Origin: JAJZQZ01 sp963790415
GTDB taxonomy: Bacteria; Actinomycetota; Thermoleophilia; RBG-16-64-13
Assembly (NCBI GenBank): GCA_963790415.1
Contig: CAWBOK010000009.1
Coordinates: forward strand, 186,001 to 250,000
Length of the DNA stretch: 64,000 nt
Reading direction: 5' to 3'
A program made the position numbers and the translations under genes. Shown here one piece after another: positions 42,493 through 52,316 of this stretch (positions within the stretch are counted from its first letter, which is position 1; each line of letters opens with the position of its first letter). Below the pieces are notes generated by a model. It was not told the origin of the DNA. It made no database searches and saw nothing but the letters and a program-made list of their open reading frames with translations.

Positions 42493-43376
42493 CGTCCACA
42501 CATGGGGTCAGGGGGGAGGAGCCGAAACCGCGCCGGTTGACCGAACTCCTGCGCGAGGGATTCGACGGTTTCTCGAGATCCCAGAAGGCCATCGCCAGAT
42601 ACATAATCGACCACCTGGAGGAGACCGGCTACCTCAGCGCCGAGGAGTTGGCGCGGCACGGTACGACTTCCAGTTCCACAGTGGTGCGCTTCGCGCAGTC
42701 ACTGGGATTCAGTGGCTATCCCGACCTGCAGCGGACGGCGCGCGACGAGTATCGTCTGGGCGCTCCTACGCGCCCGGTGATGCACGACGACCAACTGCTG
42801 TTCGCGGTCGAAGAGGACTTCTTGACGCGGGCCTTGCGCACCGACATGCTGAGCCTCGAGGAGACGCTCGCCAAGAACAACCTCGCGCGCTTCAATCAGG
42901 CTGTGGACGCGGTCTCCACCGCCGGGACGATCCTGGCAGTGGGGTTACACGAGGCGGCCGTCGTAGCCCAACACGCGGCCTACGTGTTCGAGGTGCTCGG
43001 CATTCCCTGCCACGCGGTCACCGATGGGTCGGAGTCTAACGTAGCCCGGCTCATACGTCTCACGCCGCGAGACGCACTCCTCGCCGTGGGTTTCCGGCGC
43101 GCGCACCCGTTGACGATCTCGTTTGCCGCCAAAGCGGCGGCCCTCGGGGCGGCGTCTATCGTCATCACTGATAATTCGCTCTCCGAACTGGCCGGACGGG
43201 GGACGGTGACCCTCTACGCCGACATAGACTCGACCTTCTTCGCCCATAGCCTGGTGGGCCCTTTGAGTCTGGTGAGCGCGCTCGCCGCGGCCACATATGC
43301 CCGGGACAGAGAACTGTACGATGCCCGCGTCAAAGCCGTGCGGGACCAAGTAGGAGAGTCGGCCTGGCTCAAATGA
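42483..43376 (+). CDS. MurR/RpiR family transcriptional regulator
   Basis: A 297-residue regulator with an N-terminal HTH_6 domain (FSRSQKAIARYIIDH, then TSSSTVVRFAQSLGFSGYPDLQ) and a C-terminal SIS sugar-phosphate-binding domain from about residue 125 (GTILAVGLHEAAVVAQHAAY, AAALGAASIVITDN). These regulators sense phosphosugars or amino sugars. No sugar-metabolism gene lies adjacent, so the target is unknown. Its promoter region carries an inverted repeat that fits self-control. Confidence 0.85.
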   Translation: MQSSSTHGVRGEEPKPRRLTELLREGFDGFSRSQKAIARYIIDHLEETGYLSAEELARHGTTSSSTVVRFAQSLGFSGYPDLQRTARDEYRLGAPTRPVMHDDQLLFAVEEDFLTRALRTDMLSLEETLAKNNLARFNQAVDAVSTAGTILAVGLHEAAVVAQHAAYVFEVLGIPCHAVTDGSESNVARLIRLTPRDALLAVGFRRAHPLTISFAAKAAALGAASIVITDNSLSELAGRGTVTLYADIDSTFFAHSLVGPLSLVSALAAATYARDRELYDARVKAVRDQVGESAWLK

Positions 43377-43432
43377 TCGGCGGTGGGGCGCTGTTCGTCT
43401 AATCGGACCGACCGGGCCGATGCGGCCCGTCG

Positions 43433-43461
43433 TTGAAGGGCCTGTAGGCGTCGGCTACACT
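43433..43461 (+). promoter_or_regulatory. Promoter of the yebC-ruv-que-sec block
   Basis: TTGAAG (43433-43438) and TACACT (43456-43461) are 17 bp apart. A leader of about 95 bases follows to yebC. Confidence 0.6.
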
Positions 43462-43563
43462 GCATCTACAACGGATGCTCGGGAGCCACGCGGCATCCCG
43501 GGAGTCAGGACGCCGGGCCAGAGGGGCCGAGCGGGTCACGGTGAGAGCGGAGGTTCAAAGCGT

Positions 43564-44319
43564 ATGTCCGGGCATTCCAAATGGGCTGGCATCAAGCATA
43601 AGAAAGCGCTGGTGGACGCTAAGCGGGGCAAGGATTGGGCCAAGCTCTCACGCGCCATCACGGTGGCTGCCAAAGAGGGAGGCAGCGGCGACCCCAGGTA
43701 CAACGCTACTCTGGCGGCCGCCATCCAGAAGGCCAAAGACGCCAACATGCCGAACGACAACACCGAACGCGCCATCAAGAAGGGCACCGGCGCCGGCTCC
43801 GACGCGGAGAACTACCTGCACCTCACCTATGAGGGCTACGGACCGAACGGTGTGGCCGTGTACGTCATCGTGCTCACCGACAACAAGAACCGCACGGCGG
43901 CCGACGTCCGTCACATCTTCGATCGCTCTGGCGGCAAGCTCGGCACCGACGGCTCGGTCGGGTGGATCTTCGAGCGCAAGGGAGTGATCTTCGTCGACGC
44001 GGCCGGGCATGACGAAGACGAGCTCATGTTGGCGGCCATCGAAGCGGGCGCGGAGGACGTGCTCCCCGACGACGACGCCTTTGAGATCCGCACCGACCCG
44101 GTGGACTTCATGGCGGTCCGCGAGGGTCTGGACGCGGCCGGCATCACCGTCGCCTCGGCTCAGTTGACCATGATCCCCAAGAACACCGTGGCACTCAGCG
44201 AATCGGACGCAAAGAAGACGCTTCGTCTTCTCGACGCACTCGAAGACCTCGACGACGTGCAAGAGGTCTTCGCCAACTTCGATGTCTCCGACGAGGTCAT
44301 GCAGGCCCTCGCCGGCTGA
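43564..44319 (+). CDS. yebC: YebC/PmpR family protein
   Basis: A 251-residue YebC protein, starting MSGHSKWAGIKHKKALVDAKRG (read in parts). It contains NDNTERAIKKGTG, YEGYGPNGVAVYVIVLTDNKNRT and the standard three-domain length. YebC proteins have been described as transcription regulators and, more recently, as translation factors that help ribosomes at proline stretches. GGAGG lies upstream of ATG 43564. It is next to ruvCAB in many phyla. Confidence 0.93.
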   Translation: MSGHSKWAGIKHKKALVDAKRGKDWAKLSRAITVAAKEGGSGDPRYNATLAAAIQKAKDANMPNDNTERAIKKGTGAGSDAENYLHLTYEGYGPNGVAVYVIVLTDNKNRTAADVRHIFDRSGGKLGTDGSVGWIFERKGVIFVDAAGHDEDELMLAAIEAGAEDVLPDDDAFEIRTDPVDFMAVREGLDAAGITVASAQLTMIPKNTVALSESDAKKTLRLLDALEDLDDVQEVFANFDVSDEVMQALAG

Positions 44320-44364
44320 GTCACGGCCGGCGCGCGGACACCAACCGCTGGGAGGCCGCCGGGC

Positions 44365-44925
44365 GTGCCGGGCGGAGGCCGCATCATCTTGGGGCTCGAC
44401 CCAGGCACCGCGGCCACGGGGTACGGGGTGGTCGAGCAGCGAGGCGCTCATCTGACGGCGGTTGCCTACGGTGTCATCGAGACGCCCGCTGACATGCAGG
44501 TGCATCACCGGCTCGACATCATCTTTCGACAGGTGGCGGCGATGCTCGATCGGTATCGACCGGAGGCGGCCGCCGTGGAGTCCTTGTTCTTCAACGTGAA
44601 CGTCAAGACCGCCCTGGCTGTGGGGCAGGCGCGGGGAGTCGCGCTGTTGGCATGCTCGCGATCGGGATGCGATCTCTTCGAGTACACGCCGCAGCAGGTG
44701 AAGCTGGCCGTGGTGGGCTACGGCAAGGCGGAGAAGGCGCAGGTTCAGGAGATGGTCCGCGTGCTGTTGCATCTTGACCACACGCCGTCCCCCGACCACG
44801 CCTCGGATGCTCTGGGGGTGGCTATCTGCCACGCTCACGGAGCCGCCATGCGGGATGGCGTCAACCGGTCGCTGGCGGTGGCGGGACGCCGGTCGGCGGG
44901 CACCGCCGAAAGAAGCCCGTCGTGA
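44365..44925 (+). CDS. ruvC: Holliday junction resolvase RuvC
   Basis: A 186-residue endonuclease that resolves Holliday junctions with RuvAB. The catalytic acidic residues are readable: GLDPGTAATG (first Asp), VESLFFNVN (Glu) and DHASDALGVAICH (the final Asp/His set). A polar tail follows. GTG 44365 is the likely start; its end overlaps ruvA. Confidence 0.94.
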   Translation: MPGGGRIILGLDPGTAATGYGVVEQRGAHLTAVAYGVIETPADMQVHHRLDIIFRQVAAMLDRYRPEAAAVESLFFNVNVKTALAVGQARGVALLACSRSGCDLFEYTPQQVKLAVVGYGKAEKAQVQEMVRVLLHLDHTPSPDHASDALGVAICHAHGAAMRDGVNRSLAVAGRRSAGTAERSPS

Positions 44926-45515
44926 TCGAACGCCTGCGGGGAACCATCGCGGCGTGTGAGGTCGACGGGGTGGTCATCGAGGTGGGGGGGATCGGCTTCC
45001 GCATGGAGGCGTCGGCGACCACGCTCCGAGATCTGCCGAAAGAAGGGGAGACCGCCTCGGTGTTCACCCACCTGCACGTGCGCGAGGACGCCCTCCAACT
45101 CTATGCGTTCTCCAGCGAAGACGAGCGCGATCTCTTCCTCATGTTCATCGGGGTGAGCAAGATCGGCCCCAAGTTGGCTTTGGCGGCTCTCTCTACCCGA
45201 AGGCCCCCGGAGGTGCGTCGGGCCCTGGCCACCGGCGACGTGGCTTTGCTGCAGGCCGTTCCGGGCATCGGGAAGAAGACGGCGGAGCGGCTGATCCTCG
45301 AGCTGCGAGACAAGGCGGGGGAGTTCGCCGGGCTCGAAGGGATATCGGCGCGAAGCGGTCTGTCGGAGGGGGATGGTACTCTCAGTCTGGCTCGAGCGGC
45401 ACTCTTGGAGCTGGGTCTTACCGCCGTCGAGGCCGAGGCACGGTTGCGCGACGCCGACCCCGACCAGCCGCTCGACGCCCTGGTCCGCGCCGCCCTACGA
45501 CCGCCGCAGAGGTGA
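44922..45515 (+). CDS. ruvA: Holliday junction branch-migration protein RuvA
   Basis: A 197-residue RuvA. The OB-fold N-terminus (MIERLRGTIAACEVDGVVIEVGGIGF, read in parts) is followed by two helix-hairpin-helix motifs (FIGVSKIGPKLALAAL and AVPGIGKKTAERLILEL) and a C-terminal domain that binds RuvB. The GTG overlaps ruvC by four bases. Confidence 0.94.
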   Translation: MIERLRGTIAACEVDGVVIEVGGIGFRMEASATTLRDLPKEGETASVFTHLHVREDALQLYAFSSEDERDLFLMFIGVSKIGPKLALAALSTRRPPEVRRALATGDVALLQAVPGIGKKTAERLILELRDKAGEFAGLEGISARSGLSEGDGTLSLARAALLELGLTAVEAEARLRDADPDQPLDALVRAALRPPQR

Positions 45516-45522
45516 GGCTTCG

Positions 45523-46584
45523 GTGAGTGACGATCCCGGCTTCACGCCGCTCTACGAGAACCTACCCGCGGAACGACTTGCCGACCCCGAAGAGTTCGTC
45601 GACGACCAGGAGATCGAAGGATCTCTGCGGCCGCGCAGTCTCGATGGCTTCACGGGCCAGGCCGCGCTCCGGGAGCAGCTCTCCATCTTCATCCAGGCCG
45701 CCCGGCGGCGGGGGGAGCCGCTCGACCACGTGTTGTTGGCGGGCCCGCCCGGGCTGGGGAAGACCACGCTGGCCAACATCATCGCCCACGAGATGGGCGT
45801 CCACATCGTCACCACGTCGGGGCCGGCCCTCGAACGTAAGGCCGACATGGCCGCCATCCTGACCAACCTCGAAGTCGGCGACGTGCTGTTCATCGACGAG
45901 ATACATCGTCTCAACCGGGCGATCGAAGAGATCCTCTATCCGGCGATGGAGGACTTCGAGATAGACATCATCATCGGTCAGGGACCCAGCGCCCGCACCA
46001 TCCGCCTGGATCTTCCGCGGTTCACCTTGATCGGGGCCACCACGCGCTCCGGGCTCATCACCACCCCGCTGCGCGACCGCTTCGGCTTCTCTCACAGACT
46101 CGACTACTACACCGTGGAGGAGCTGTCCACCATCATCAACCGTTCGGCGGACATCCTGTGCGTCGAGATCGATCCCGAAGGCGCTCACGAGCTGGCTCTG
46201 CGCTCTCGCGGTACGCCCCGCATCGCCAACCGTCTGCTCAAGCGGGTGCGCGATTTCGCGCAGGTGCGCCATGAGGGGCACATCACGCCCGCGGTGGCCT
46301 ACGAGGCCCTCCGGCTGTTCCAGGTGGACGACGAAGGTCTCGACAGGGTCGATCGGGAGATCCTGACCCTCATCCTTGAGAAGTTCGACGGAGGTCCGGT
46401 CGGTCTGTCCACGTTGGCCGTGGCCATCGGCGAGGAACCCGACACCATCGAGGACGTCTACGAACCCTACCTGCTGCAACGGGGCTTCCTGAAACGGACC
46501 CCCCGCGGCCGCGTCCTGACCCGCCTCGGTTATCTGCACTGTGGAGTCCGGCCGCCGGGGGAGTCGGGCACTCTCTTCTCATGA
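45523..46584 (+). CDS. ruvB: Holliday junction branch-migration ATPase RuvB
   Basis: A 353-residue AAA+ motor. Walker A is GPPGLGKTT near residue 74, Walker B FIDEIHRLN near residue 123, sensor 1 LIGATTRSG near residue 169, and the arginine finger region PLRDRFG near residue 183. The C-terminal winged helix follows. GTG 45523 is chosen because it gives the normal N-terminus; the open frame extends upstream. Confidence 0.95.
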   Translation: MSDDPGFTPLYENLPAERLADPEEFVDDQEIEGSLRPRSLDGFTGQAALREQLSIFIQAARRRGEPLDHVLLAGPPGLGKTTLANIIAHEMGVHIVTTSGPALERKADMAAILTNLEVGDVLFIDEIHRLNRAIEEILYPAMEDFEIDIIIGQGPSARTIRLDLPRFTLIGATTRSGLITTPLRDRFGFSHRLDYYTVEELSTIINRSADILCVEIDPEGAHELALRSRGTPRIANRLLKRVRDFAQVRHEGHITPAVAYEALRLFQVDDEGLDRVDREILTLILEKFDGGPVGLSTLAVAIGEEPDTIEDVYEPYLLQRGFLKRTPRGRVLTRLGYLHCGVRPPGESGTLFS

Positions 46585-46623
46585 GAGTCGGCCCACGTCC
46601 TTCTACCGTTCGCGGCGCATAGC

Positions 46624-47202
46624 ATGAACCTGCTGCTGCATATCTGCTGTGGTCCCTGCGCGACGGCTACGGTGCCCCATTGGCGTGAGCAGGGTCGCGA
46701 GGTCGTCGGGTTCTTCCACAATCCCAACATTCATCCGTTGTTGGAGTTTCGCCGCAGACTGACAGGCAGCCGGGACCTGGCGGCCCAACTCGGTTTCGAG
46801 CTGACGGAGGACCTGGAGTACGATCCCGCCGCGTGGTTCGCGCGGGTGGGGACCCAAGGGACCGACCGGTGCGTGGCCTGCATCGCGCAGCGACTCGATC
46901 GCACCGCCTGCGAGGCCGCCGCCCGGGGATGCGAGGCGTTCTCGACGTCGCTCAGCATCAGCCCGTGGCAGGACCACGATGCGATCATGGTCGGCGGTGC
47001 AGCGGCTGCGGAGCGTCATGGGGTGGAGTTCCTGTACCACGACCTGCGTACTCTCTACCGCGAGTCCCGTCGTCTGAGCCGCGAAGCGGGGCTGTACCGG
47101 CAGGCGTACTGTGGTTGTCTCCTGTCGGAGTGGGAGCGATACCGAGATCGGCCCGGCCCCGCGATACCATCGACGGACGGCGCCGGCGACACATGCGGCT
47201 GA
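46624..47202 (+). CDS. queH: Epoxyqueuosine reductase QueH
   Basis: A 192-residue DUF208/QueH protein, the non-cobalamin enzyme that makes queuosine from epoxyqueuosine in tRNA. HICCGPCA near residue 7, RCVACIAQRLDRTA near residue 82 and YCGCLLSEWER near residue 160 hold the paired cysteines for the FeS and metal sites. It lies directly before queA and tgt, giving three queuosine steps in a row. The upstream pre-queuosine genes are not in the window. Confidence 0.92.
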   Translation: MNLLLHICCGPCATATVPHWREQGREVVGFFHNPNIHPLLEFRRRLTGSRDLAAQLGFELTEDLEYDPAAWFARVGTQGTDRCVACIAQRLDRTACEAAARGCEAFSTSLSISPWQDHDAIMVGGAAAAERHGVEFLYHDLRTLYRESRRLSREAGLYRQAYCGCLLSEWERYRDRPGPAIPSTDGAGDTCG

Positions 47203-48278
47203 ACGAACTCGATCTCGAGATCCCCGCGGAACTGGTCGCGCAGACACCGATGCAACCCCGCGACGCCTGCCGCCTCATGGTGGTCGACCCGGTGGGGGGA
47301 AGCATCGTCCACGACCGTTTTCACGACCTGCCGCGCCATCTTCTGCCGAATGACGTGCTTGTGATAAACGATTCCCGTGTCGTCGCCGCCCGGCTGTGGC
47401 TGCACAAGGCCACCGGAGGTCGAGTCGAGCTGCTGTTCCTCCACCCGCTGGCCGATGACGGCGGATCATGGGAGGTCCTCGCGCGGCCTTCCGGCCGGCT
47501 GCGTCCCGGACAGGTGCTGCGGACCCCTCGAGGGCGCACGGTGCGGCTGGCGGCACGCCTCGGAGACGGTCGCTGGCAGGTGGGCTTGGACGACGGTCCC
47601 GGTTTCCGCGCGGTCCTCCACGAAGAAGGGACCATGCCGCTGCCGCCGTACATCAAGACTCCCCTTACGCGACCGGACGACTATCAGACGGTGTACGCCC
47701 ACGCTGAGGGTTCGGCCGCGGCGCCCACGGCGGGACTGCACTTCACGCCGGAGCTGCTCACCTCCCTCCGCGCCGGCGGCATCGAGATCGTACCGGTCAC
47801 GCTTCACGTCGGTATAGATACGTTCCGCCCCGTGACCGAAGAGTGTGTCGAGGAACACCGGATCCATCAAGAGGCCTACGACGCGCCGCCGGGATCGATC
47901 GCCCGTCTCGATGCCGCCCGGGCCCAGGGACGGCGCCTGGTAGCCGTGGGGACGACGGCCGTGCGCGTGCTCGAGACGCTGTACCGCGACGCCGAGCCGG
48001 CGGCGCCCTCCACAGCGTCTCCGTCCGGCTGGACCGGCCTCTTCATCACGCCGGGTCACCGGTTCCGCGCTGTCGACGCCGTGGTGACCAACTTCCACCT
48101 GCCCCGCACATCGTTGCTCGCCCTCGTCATGGCGTTCGCCGGGGTCGACGCGATCAGGAACGCGTACGAGGAGGCTGTGCGCGAGAGCTACCGGGTGTAC
48201 AGCTTCGGCGACGCAATGTTGATCACCCGCCCCGGGGCAAGCCGCCAAGACCGGCTCCACGAGCGCGCGCATGTCTGA
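47193..48278 (+). CDS. queA: S-adenosylmethionine:tRNA ribosyltransferase-isomerase QueA
   Basis: A 361-residue enzyme that adds the epoxycyclopentane to the queuosine precursor in tRNA using SAM as ribosyl donor. LDLEIPAELVAQTP, RDACRLMVVD, DVLVINDSRVVAARL, AAPTAGLHFT, LHVGIDTFRPV and TNFHLPRTSLLALVMAF are family blocks. ATG 47193 overlaps the end of queH and its own end overlaps tgt. Confidence 0.95.
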   Translation: MRLNELDLEIPAELVAQTPMQPRDACRLMVVDPVGGSIVHDRFHDLPRHLLPNDVLVINDSRVVAARLWLHKATGGRVELLFLHPLADDGGSWEVLARPSGRLRPGQVLRTPRGRTVRLAARLGDGRWQVGLDDGPGFRAVLHEEGTMPLPPYIKTPLTRPDDYQTVYAHAEGSAAAPTAGLHFTPELLTSLRAGGIEIVPVTLHVGIDTFRPVTEECVEEHRIHQEAYDAPPGSIARLDAARAQGRRLVAVGTTAVRVLETLYRDAEPAAPSTASPSGWTGLFITPGHRFRAVDAVVTNFHLPRTSLLALVMAFAGVDAIRNAYEEAVRESYRVYSFGDAMLITRPGASRQDRLHERAHV

Positions 48279-49425
48279 GGCAGCGTCCACAGTGGCCCCC
48301 GGCCTGCCGGACTTTCCCTTCACCGTCGAGGCGACCGATGGAACCGCTCGAGCGGGAGTGTTGGAGACACCGCGCGGCACGGTGTTCACTCCATGCTTCA
48401 TGCCGGTGGGCACCAAAGGGACCGTCAAGGGCGTGTCCCCCGATAGGCTCCGCTCCCTGGGGGCGCAGATCGTACTGGCGAACACGTATCACCTGGCCAT
48501 GCGCCCGGGAACCGACATCGTGCAGGCGCTGGGCGGCCTGCACCGCTTCATGGCCTGGAACGGCCCACTGCTGACGGACAGCGGCGGATTCCAGGTCTTC
48601 AGCCTCAAGACGACCGCGGACATCCGCGACGAGGGCGTCGCGTTCCGGTCGGTCTATGACGGGTCGCCTCATCTGTTCACGCCCGAGCGTGCCATGGCGG
48701 AGCAACGTGCCCTGGGGGCCGATCTGGTGATGTGCTTCGACGAGTGTCCGCCGGCGGGCGCATCGGCTCCCGCGCTGGCTCAAGCGGTGGGGCGCACTCA
48801 TGAGTGGGCCCGGCGGTGCGTAGTTGACCATCAAGAAGCGGGTGGTCGGGGGTGCGATGGGCCCCAGATGCTGTTGGGCATCGTCCAGGGTGGGGTGGAC
48901 ACGGCACTTCGCCGGCGGAGTGCGGAGGGGTTGCTCTCGTTGGGTTTGCCCGGCTTTGCCATCGGCGGTCTCTCGGTGGGCGAGGATCGTGAGGAGACCT
49001 ACGCGGTCACCGAGTACACCGCCGGTCTGCTGCCGGCCGACCGCTTGCGATACTTCATGGGCATCGGAGACCCGATGGGCCTGCTCGAAGTCATCGAGAG
49101 AGGCATCGACCTCTTCGACTGTGTCCTGCCGACACGCACGGCCCGCATGGGCACGGCCTTCACGAGGGAAGGCCGCCTAAACCTCAAGAACGCTCGGCAC
49201 GCCCGCTCCACGGAGCCTCTGGACGCGGACTGCGATTGCGTGGCGTGCGCGGAATTCACCCGGGGCGCGTTGCGACACTACGTGCAGCAGAAGGAGATCC
49301 TTGGGCTGCAGCTCCTGACCGAGCACAACCTGCGCTTCCTGTTCCGTTTGGTTGAAGGCGCACGCGCCGCTATCGTCGCCGGAAGGTTTGCCGCCTTCAA
49401 GGGAGCATGGGGTGCCGCGTGGTAA
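48271..49425 (+). CDS. tgt: Queuine tRNA-ribosyltransferase (TGT)
   Basis: A 384-residue TIM-barrel enzyme that exchanges guanine 34 of certain tRNAs for preQ1. TPCFMPVGTKGTVKG, TDSGGFQVFSL (catalytic Asp), CFDECPP, LLGIVQGG, FDCVLPTRTARMGTAFT and the zinc site CDCVAC...H are all visible. It is coupled to queA by an eight-base overlap. Confidence 0.96.
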   Translation: MSEAASTVAPGLPDFPFTVEATDGTARAGVLETPRGTVFTPCFMPVGTKGTVKGVSPDRLRSLGAQIVLANTYHLAMRPGTDIVQALGGLHRFMAWNGPLLTDSGGFQVFSLKTTADIRDEGVAFRSVYDGSPHLFTPERAMAEQRALGADLVMCFDECPPAGASAPALAQAVGRTHEWARRCVVDHQEAGGRGCDGPQMLLGIVQGGVDTALRRRSAEGLLSLGLPGFAIGGLSVGEDREETYAVTEYTAGLLPADRLRYFMGIGDPMGLLEVIERGIDLFDCVLPTRTARMGTAFTREGRLNLKNARHARSTEPLDADCDCVACAEFTRGALRHYVQQKEILGLQLLTEHNLRFLFRLVEGARAAIVAGRFAAFKGAWGAAW

Positions 49426-49489
49426 CATACCAATTCGGACCATCTAGTCGGGCGGACCGGGCGCGGGGCGCCTGGACAAGGAGGGTGAG

Positions 49490-49876
49490 TTGGGCGGAAG
49501 TTTACCTCTCATCGTATTGTATGCGGTGGGCTTCATCGCCATTTTCTACTTCATGGCCATTCGGCCTCAGCAGCGGCAGCGTCGTGCCCATGAAGAACTG
49601 GTCTCATCGATAAAGCCGGGTGACGAAGTCATAACCGCCGGGGGCGTGTTCGGCACCGTCAAGCGCACCGAGGACGCGGTCATCACCCTCACGGTCGCCA
49701 AGAACGTGGACATCAGGGTAGCCCGCAAGGCGGTCGCGGAAGTCATCGGCGAAGCACGCGGCTCTCAGAAGGCCGTCAAGACCGGCAAGCCCGTCACCGA
49801 AGAGGCCGCCGCGCTTTTGGCGGCCCAATCCGAGCCCGAGGAGACCATCGAGGACGAGCAGGAGCCCAGGGCCTGA
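49490..49876 (+). CDS. yajC: Preprotein translocase subunit YajC
   Basis: A 128-residue protein from TTG 49490 (AAGGAGGG upstream). One N-terminal transmembrane helix (PLIVLYAVGFIAIFYFMAIRP) is followed by QQRQRRAHEELVSSIKPGDEVITAGGVFG (read in parts), the YajC core. The last 35 residues are acidic. YajC associates with SecDF, encoded next. Confidence 0.9.
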   Translation: MGGSLPLIVLYAVGFIAIFYFMAIRPQQRQRRAHEELVSSIKPGDEVITAGGVFGTVKRTEDAVITLTVAKNVDIRVARKAVAEVIGEARGSQKAVKTGKPVTEEAAALLAAQSEPEETIEDEQEPRA

Positions 49877-49955
49877 GGCAGCAGCCATACGGGCGGCCGC
49901 TTACGACTCGGCCGCACTGATCAAGATCAAACCCTAGCCCGCAGGAAGGTACCCC

Positions 49956-52238
49956 GTGTCCTCGATGCAGAAGAACGTGATAGTGCTCGCCTTCGTGGCC
50001 GTTCTCATAGCGGTCTCGCTCTACTTCATCTATCCTCCGGGCACGAGCACCAATCTGGGCCTCGACCTTCAGGGGGGGCTCGCCGTCCTCTTGGAGGCCC
50101 AAGATTCAGCCAAGGCCCCCCGGTCCGAAGAGAGCATGAAGCAGGCGATCACCATCATCGAGGATCGGGTCAACGGTCTCGGTGTGGCCGAGCCCGAGAT
50201 CCAGCGCCAAGGGCAGTGGAAGGTCAGCGTTCAGCTTCCCGGCATAGAGAACCCGCAAGAGGCGATGGACGTCATCGGCAAGACCGCCGTGCTCGATTTC
50301 TATGACACGAATCAGTTCGGAACTGCCTACCCCACCGAGGCGGAGGCCCTCAAAGCCGCCGGTGTTGCCACCGCCGGTAAGCTCCCCGCAAACAAGCATC
50401 TGGTGCATTGGCCCGCCAAGGGGGGTGCCGCCACCGATTCGTGGTTCATCGTGGAGAGTGACCCCCAGTTGACCGGCTCCGCTCTCTCGGGAGCCCAGGT
50501 CGGCTTCGACCAGAACAACCAGCCCAAGGTCGACATGCAGTTCAAGGGAGACGGGGCCACCACGTTCGCCGAACTCACCGACAAGATGGGGAAGGCGGCT
50601 CAGATCACAGGCCAGGATCAACTGCTGGCCATCGTGCTCGACGGAACCGTTCAGTCGGCTCCTCGGGTATCGGAGCGCATCGATGGGGGCCGCGCCGAGA
50701 TCAGTGGCAAGTTCACGCTCACAGAGGCCAAGAACCTCGCCCTCGTACTCCAGACCGGCGCCCTGCCCATCGAGTTACTGCCTGTGCAGCAACGAACCGT
50801 CGGCGCCACGTTGGGGAAAGCCTCGCTCTCGCAAGCGCTCTTCGCGGGGCTCGTAGGGCTCATCTTGGTGGCGGTCTTCATGATCGTGGTCTACAGGCTC
50901 CTGGGCGTGATCGCGGACATAGCGTTGGTGATCTACACCATCCTGTTCTGGGGCATCCTCAACGCCATCGGGGTCACGCTCACCCTGCCGGGCGTGGCCG
51001 GCATGATCCTCACGCTGGGTATGGCCGTGGATGCGAACGTGATCATCTTCGCCCGCATCCGCGACGAGGTGAACGCCGGCAAGACCCTGCGCACGGCCAT
51101 CGACGCGGGTTTCAAGAAGGCGTTCAGCGCGATCCTTGATGGACACGTCACCGCCCTCATCACCGCGGCGGTGCTCTTTTGGGCGGCGACCGGAGGCGTA
51201 CGCGGTTTCGCGCTCAACCTGGGTATCGGGGTCGCGCTCTCGCTCTTCAGCGCCGTGGTCGTGAGCAAGGCTTTGGTCGGCGTGTTCATCTCCGTGAAGC
51301 CCTTCCGGAATATGAAGCTGTTGGGACTCGAACCCCGCACTTCCGAGATGAAAGTCTTCCCGCTCATGAAGTACCGGCGCTGGTCGATAGGCGCGCTGGG
51401 GGCGGTCACGGTATTCGTCCTCCTCGCGATATTCGTCATCGGCCTGAATCGAGGCATAGAGTTCAATGGGGGGGTCCGGACGGAAGTCAAGCTGGCCAAA
51501 GCGGCCACGACTTCTCAGGTCGGAGAAGCCTTCACTGGAGCGGGGGTGCAAGAACCGGTCGTCCAGACGGCCGGCGGCGACATCTTCGTCATCACCGCGG
51601 CAGCCATGACCGACCAGCAATTCGCGGAAGCCGAGCAGACGCTGACTACGAAGTTTGCCGCGTCGCCGAGCGGGGTGGGGCTGGAGCGGATTGGCCCGAG
51701 TTTCGGACAGGAGACCGCCCAGCGCGCGCTGATCGCCATCCTCGTGTCTATCATCGTCATGATCGGCTACCTCTCCTGGCGGTTCGAGTATAAGTTCGCC
51801 CTCCCGGCGATCGTCGCGCTCACCCACGACGTGGCCTTGACGTTAGGTGTATACGCCATTACCGGCCGGTTGGTTACCACGGCGACCGTGGCGGCGGTGC
51901 TGACGGTTCTGGGTTACTCGGTGAACGACACCATCATCGTCTTCGACCGCATCCGTGAGAACACCCACTACATGAAGAAGGAGAGTTACGGGTCGATGGT
52001 CGATCTGTCGATCCGCCAGACGATCGTGCGCTCTCTGAACACCGCCATCACGACCTTGATTCCGTTGGCGGCCATCCTCCTGTTCGGAGGTCCGACCCTG
52101 AATGACTTCGCCTTCGCGCTGGTCATCGGCATCGCCTCGGGAGCCTACTCCTCGGTCTTTATCGCATCCCCTCTGCTCGTCATCTGGAAGGAGCGCGAGC
52201 CTAAATACCGCAAGCGCGCGGCCGCTGAGGGAGCCTGA
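49956..52238 (+). CDS. secDF: Protein translocase subunit SecDF (fused)
   Basis: A 760-residue fusion of SecD and SecF, which uses the proton gradient to pull secreted proteins across the membrane. The SecD part has NLGLDLQGGL, then the large periplasmic P1 region, LALVLQTGALPI and GMAVDANVIIFARIRDE. The SecF part starts near residue 465 with RGIEFNGGVRTEVKL, and VLGYSVNDTIIVFDRIREN mirrors the SecD helix. About twelve membrane helices are present. Most actinobacteria carry separate secD and secF, so the fusion is of note. Confidence 0.94.
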   Translation: MSSMQKNVIVLAFVAVLIAVSLYFIYPPGTSTNLGLDLQGGLAVLLEAQDSAKAPRSEESMKQAITIIEDRVNGLGVAEPEIQRQGQWKVSVQLPGIENPQEAMDVIGKTAVLDFYDTNQFGTAYPTEAEALKAAGVATAGKLPANKHLVHWPAKGGAATDSWFIVESDPQLTGSALSGAQVGFDQNNQPKVDMQFKGDGATTFAELTDKMGKAAQITGQDQLLAIVLDGTVQSAPRVSERIDGGRAEISGKFTLTEAKNLALVLQTGALPIELLPVQQRTVGATLGKASLSQALFAGLVGLILVAVFMIVVYRLLGVIADIALVIYTILFWGILNAIGVTLTLPGVAGMILTLGMAVDANVIIFARIRDEVNAGKTLRTAIDAGFKKAFSAILDGHVTALITAAVLFWAATGGVRGFALNLGIGVALSLFSAVVVSKALVGVFISVKPFRNMKLLGLEPRTSEMKVFPLMKYRRWSIGALGAVTVFVLLAIFVIGLNRGIEFNGGVRTEVKLAKAATTSQVGEAFTGAGVQEPVVQTAGGDIFVITAAAMTDQQFAEAEQTLTTKFAASPSGVGLERIGPSFGQETAQRALIAILVSIIVMIGYLSWRFEYKFALPAIVALTHDVALTLGVYAITGRLVTTATVAAVLTVLGYSVNDTIIVFDRIRENTHYMKKESYGSMVDLSIRQTIVRSLNTAITTLIPLAAILLFGGPTLNDFAFALVIGIASGAYSSVFIASPLLVIWKEREPKYRKRAAAEGA

Positions 52239-52316
52239 AAATCCTCCTGGTCGGTTTCAGACCATGACGCGCAGGGGAAGAGAGCCTCGTGATCAACGTG
52301 ACAGGAGGAGGCGGGC